From: Chryseobacterium daecheongense
GTDB lineage: Bacteria > Bacteroidota > Bacteroidia > Flavobacteriales > Weeksellaceae
Assembly (NCBI GenBank): GCA_027920525.1
Contig: CP115858.1
Coordinates: forward strand, 930,001 to 994,000
Direction: 5' to 3'
Length of the DNA: 64,000 nt
Positions 61,175 to 64,000 of this stretch are shown in pieces. The position numbers and the translations under genes were made by a program. Under the pieces are notes generated by a model, which worked only from the letters and a program-made list of their open reading frames with translations, searched no databases and was not told the DNA's origin. Every line of letters starts with the position of its first letter. The first letter of the stretch is position 1.

Positions 61175-61768
61175 ATGAAAAAAATACTTTACATCATATC
61201 CCTGGTTGCCTTACTAATCTCCTGCAAAGAAAATAATTCGGAGAATGCACCTATTGCAGATAATTTAGTGGATCATGCAGAATCTTCTGTTTCGGGATCT
61301 TTTAAAAGTGGTCGGGGTGGTGATATGATCGACCAGATTTACTCTGAATTGATTAAGAATGACAACAATCTGAAAGTACTGGATGATAAAATAAGCGATG
61401 CCAACAGGGAAGCCATTCAAGTTATTTTTAAGTATAAAGAAATCCTTGACAAATCTGAATCATACTACCATGATGCTCAGTACCATACTGATGCAATAAG
61501 CGATTCCATTCTGAAAAACGAACTAACCAAATCTATCAAAGCAAGCTCTGATCAATATTCTTTAAAAGTCAAAAACATAAAGGATCTTATTAATCAGATT
61601 GATATCAATGAAAAGAAAATGAATGATCTTTACACCGCTTTTAAGATCAGAAAGACACTTCCTGAAATTGAAAAATACCAGCAGGCTCATCCTCTGAAAA
61701 CAGACCAACTGAACATATTCATTAATAAGCAAAATACGCTATTAAAGGAGCTGAAAAACCTTAAATAA
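61175..61768 (+). CDS. Lipoprotein with coiled-coil, hypothetical
   Basis: The 197-residue protein has a lipoprotein signal (LYIISLVALLISCKEN, lipobox cysteine at 17), then a largely alpha-helical, charged body (about residues 60-195) with long Lys/Glu/Asp runs that look like coiled coil. No enzymatic motif. The stop lies 23 bp before a GNAT gene and the FAD monooxygenase follows, so the three may be one transcript. Confidence 0.68.
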   Translation: MKKILYIISLVALLISCKENNSENAPIADNLVDHAESSVSGSFKSGRGGDMIDQIYSELIKNDNNLKVLDDKISDANREAIQVIFKYKEILDKSESYYHDAQYHTDAISDSILKNELTKSIKASSDQYSLKVKNIKDLINQIDINEKKMNDLYTAFKIRKTLPEIEKYQQAHPLKTDQLNIFINKQNTLLKELKNLK

Positions 61769-61791
61769 TTCAGAATACAATAAAAATCCAA

Positions 61792-62301
61792 ATGATGCAA
61801 TATACCACTCAATGGCTTACTGATAAAAGCCGGATTAAAGAACTTGTTGACTTTTTTATCACCCATAAAACAAAGTCATACATTTCACATGGAGAAATAA
61901 TTTCAGGAAGAGCAGAAAGTTCGGAAGAATGGAGTGCTGATCTTGAATCCATTCTAACAGAGCAGTTTAACAGTGATTTTAATGCTGGAAGTCCTTCTGC
62001 ATCAACGGTCAGGATTTTAATTGCAGAAAACGCTGAAAAAGAAATCATTGGGATGCTGGTTTTTAATGTGATTTACAGTGGTTTTAAAAATTATGCAGTG
62101 CTAGAAGACATGCTCTTAGATCAGTCTTACCGCGGGCAATCTATCGGAAGTACCCTCCTTGAAAGTGCGATCGAAGAATCCGGGAAGTGGAATATCAGTT
62201 TTCTCCTTTTGGAAAGTGGCATTGATAATAAAGGAGCTCATCATTTTTTTGAAAAATATGGTTTTAGAAAAGTTTCCGAAAATTATATTTTAACCCTGTA
62301 A
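61792..62301 (+). CDS. GNAT-family N-acetyltransferase
   Basis: The 169-residue GNAT has a core AENAEKEIIGMLVFNVIYSGFKNYAVLEDMLLDQSYRGQSIGSTLLESAIEES with the acetyl-CoA loop in DQSYRGQSIGSTL (about residues 110-122), and ends HHFFEKYGFRKVSENYIL. The substrate is unknown. It lies 23 bp after the lipoprotein gene and 18 bp before the FAD monooxygenase gene. Confidence 0.87.
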   Translation: MMQYTTQWLTDKSRIKELVDFFITHKTKSYISHGEIISGRAESSEEWSADLESILTEQFNSDFNAGSPSASTVRILIAENAEKEIIGMLVFNVIYSGFKNYAVLEDMLLDQSYRGQSIGSTLLESAIEESGKWNISFLLLESGIDNKGAHHFFEKYGFRKVSENYILTL

Positions 62302-62319
62302 GCAGATAATCAAGCTGAT

Positions 62320-63438
62320 ATGAATTCAATTTCAATTATCGGAGCCGGAATCGGAGGTCTTACCCTTGGCAATATCCTTAAACAACATCAGCTGGATGTT
62401 ATATTATATGAATCAGCTCCTGAAATTAAGCCAGTGGGATCAGGAATTATGATGGCCATGAATGCAATGAAGGTATTTGAACAACTAAATCTAAAAGAAA
62501 AAGTTGAAAATGCAGGGAATAAAATTCATGGGATCTCTATTACTGACGGTTCATTTCGATCTATTTCAAGAACACATAGTTCAGATCTTGAAAGAAAGTT
62601 GAATGTCTCCAATGTAGCCATTCATAGAGCGGAGCTGCAAAAAATCCTTGCTGAAAACATAGGTTTCGAAAACATTCAGCTAAGTCATAATCTACAAAGT
62701 ATAGAAAAAAATGATAATTATACGTTACACTTTGAAAACAGAACAGCCGTAGAAAGCAACGTTGTTTTTGGAGCGGATGGAATAAAATCCAAAGTTCGGA
62801 ATCAGATCTTAAAAACAGGAACCATCAGTAATACAGGACAAAAGTGCTGGCGGGGCCTCGTTAACTACGATCTCCCGGAAGAGTACCATCATGAAGCTCT
62901 GGAAATGTGGGGAAAAGGTAAACGTTTCGGTTTTGTAAAGATGTCAGCTACAAAAGTATATTGGTATGCCGTAATAAGTGATAAAAGCTTTAAACCGGAT
63001 ATTGATCTCTGCTCTGTTTTCAGTGATTTCAATCCATTGGTAACAAAAATCCTACAAGCAACTTCTCCCGGGGATATCATTTTAAATGATATTACAGACC
63101 TCTCTCCCATACCTGAATGGTATTCTGACAATTTATGCCTAATAGGTGATGCCGCGCACGCAACAACTCCTAATATGGGCCAGGGTGCATGCCAGGCTAT
63201 AGAAGATGCTTATATCATCGGAAAATTGCTTGTAGAGAATAAAGATTTTAACCAGGTCTTCGAAAATTTTCAAAAAATAAGGAGAAAAAAAGTAGACTAT
63301 GTTGTCAATACCAGCCGGATGATTGGAAAAATATCTCTGTGGAAATATGGCACAGGATTCAGGAACTTTTTAATGAGGCAAATCCCTGAAAGTACCAATA
63401 AAAAACTGATTGAAAAACTGGTATATCTGGAGCTATAA
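62320..63438 (+). CDS. FAD-dependent monooxygenase (UbiH/PHBH type)
   Basis: The 372-residue flavoprotein has an N-terminal Rossmann motif (IIGAGIGGLTLGNILKQ, about 5-21), VVFGADGIKSKVRNQ near 149, and the FAD/ribityl motif LCLIGDAAHATTPNMGQGACQAIEDAY near 271-297. It lacks the TetX hallmark residues, so tetracycline inactivation is not indicated. It is probably an aromatic hydroxylase with unknown substrate. It is the last of the small three-gene set starting with the lipoprotein gene. Confidence 0.88.
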   Translation: MNSISIIGAGIGGLTLGNILKQHQLDVILYESAPEIKPVGSGIMMAMNAMKVFEQLNLKEKVENAGNKIHGISITDGSFRSISRTHSSDLERKLNVSNVAIHRAELQKILAENIGFENIQLSHNLQSIEKNDNYTLHFENRTAVESNVVFGADGIKSKVRNQILKTGTISNTGQKCWRGLVNYDLPEEYHHEALEMWGKGKRFGFVKMSATKVYWYAVISDKSFKPDIDLCSVFSDFNPLVTKILQATSPGDIILNDITDLSPIPEWYSDNLCLIGDAAHATTPNMGQGACQAIEDAYIIGKLLVENKDFNQVFENFQKIRRKKVDYVVNTSRMIGKISLWKYGTGFRNFLMRQIPESTNKKLIEKLVYLEL

Positions 63439-63491
63439 CCATTATAGAGTCAGCAATCTTCTTCCGTTAAGTCAGTAAATAGAATAAAAAA

Positions 63492-63537
63492 ATTGTATAG
63501 TTTTAATTAAATTACGCTTTAAATAAAACTATACAAT
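63492..63537 (-). terminator. AT-rich inverted repeat after the DUF3347 gene
   Basis: ATTGTATAGTTTTA (63492-63505) and TAAAACTATACAAT (63524-63537) pair perfectly over 14 bp with an 18-nt loop. On the minus strand it is followed by TTTTTTTATTC, so it ends the DUF3347 transcript, though its low G+C makes it an unusual terminator. Confidence 0.65.
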
Positions 63538-63564
63538 CAATTATATTAAAGACAGTTAAGGTTT

Positions 63565-64000
63565 TTATTTAATTTCTGACTTTATACTCCCACATGAAAG
63601 CATTTTACTTCCGTAGTAAGGATTTACAACCTGCTTTTCATTACTTAGCCAGCTTCCGTCAGCCATAGGACAATACATTACAAAAACAGGTTTTCCGGAT
63701 AGATTGAACTGCTTTGTCAGCGCCATCATATCTTTTGAAAGATTCAGAAAGGCCTCTCTTTGGGTATCTATACTTTTGGTTCCGGAAATAGTACCGGCAT
63801 TCTTTTTCAGAGCAGACAAATGAGTCGATGAAATAACTTTAGGATCTATTGCAGCAGCTGTCTTAACGAATTCTGCGGCTGCTTTTGATGTTTTATCAGC
63901 ATCGTCTGTTGTTAAAGCTGTTTTAATAGAAATATAATCCTGATATAATTTTGAAACCTGAGGATTGGATTGCGATTGTGCAGATATAGACAGTACTGAG
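63565..64000 (-). CDS. DUF3347-domain protein, partial (start outside window)
   Basis: The reading frame runs open to the window end; only the 3' part is present. At the far end the residues read like the last part of a signal peptide (VLSISAQSQ), so most of the mature protein is here. It shows the DUF3347 layout: KLYQDYISIKTALTTDDADKTSKAAAEFVKTAAAI, then LNLSKDMMALTKQFNLSGKPVFVMYCPMADGSWLSNEKQVVNPYYGSKMLSCG, with the family-defining CPM...W...NPYYG..ML.CG block. DUF3347 often joins copper-efflux genes. The start cannot be seen. Confidence 0.85.
   Translation of the reverse strand, partial: SVLSISAQSQSNPQVSKLYQDYISIKTALTTDDADKTSKAAAEFVKTAAAIDPKVISSTHLSALKKNAGTISGTKSIDTQREAFLNLSKDMMALTKQFNLSGKPVFVMYCPMADGSWLSNEKQVVNPYYGSKMLSCGSIKSEIK

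Noticed and set aside
1..64000. CRISPR arrays, tRNA or rRNA genes, insertion sequences or prophage genes
   Set aside because: I saw no regularly spaced direct repeats, no cloverleaf or rRNA-like sequence, and no transposase, integrase or phage structural protein among the coding regions.

Overview
The window looks like chromosome from a Chryseobacterium-type member of the Flavobacteriia (Bacteroidota). The evidence is: low G+C; the Bacteroidota promoter element TAnnTTTG in front of many genes, with little Shine-Dalgarno signal; a 288-residue primary sigma factor without region 1.1; TonB-dependent receptors with CarboxypepD_reg domains; a type IX secretion sorting domain; Bacteroidota-type (T6SSiii) genes tssG-tssN-tssK; and a chromosomal B1 metallo-beta-lactamase closely resembling the IND/CGB enzymes of Chryseobacterium indologenes and C. 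gleum. No rRNA, tRNA, CRISPR array, transposase or prophage was seen.

Layout. 1-14.8 kb holds housekeeping and repair genes: a DUF2383 protein, exonuclease III, a large AsmA-like protein, a guanidinium/SMR exporter, an AraC regulator with an SDR, a convergent mug/mpg glycosylase pair, a proline-peptide operon (aminopeptidase P then DPP IV), a GNAT and a haem lipoprotein. 15.0-29.1 kb is one long assimilatory sulfur unit: Rrf2 regulator, APS reductase, CysD, CysN, serine acetyltransferase, cysteine synthase, CobA, CysJ, CysI, a TonB receptor, and a fusion of precorrin-2 dehydrogenase with a TSUP transporter. Its own promoter carries a tandem TAGGATTA motif. Between cysI and the TonB receptor lies a 31-codon ORF ending in MCMCMCMCC, followed by a terminator-like hairpin. 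This looks like a cysteine/methionine-sensing leader peptide and attenuator and is the most interesting item in the window.

29.2-48.9 kb is accessory: two PhzF proteins, DoxX proteins, two more AraC/oxidoreductase pairs, a VIT-family carrier, a double-glycine-like secreted peptide beside a CPBP protease, a T9SS cargo protein, a membrane phosphatase-like protein, a tail-to-tail pair of truncated genes (EamA and DUF1062), and an ArsR-SRPBCC-YdeI-DoxX-DUF4256 cluster with low-complexity GAGAGTTT repeats in its gaps. 49.1-64 kb holds small hypothetical proteins, a threonine aldolase, MntR, a TonB receptor, the metallo-beta-lactamase, the T6SS trio, an S1/P1 nuclease, rpoD, a lipoprotein, a GNAT, an FAD monooxygenase and a DUF3347 gene cut by the window end.

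How the genes work together. The sulfur unit covers sulfate activation, APS reduction, sulfite reduction, siroheme for the sulfite reductase, and cysteine formation. No APS kinase is present, and CysH has the cysteine pattern of an APS reductase, so the route appears to run through APS directly. Elsewhere the genes are mostly short units separated by clear intrinsic terminators.
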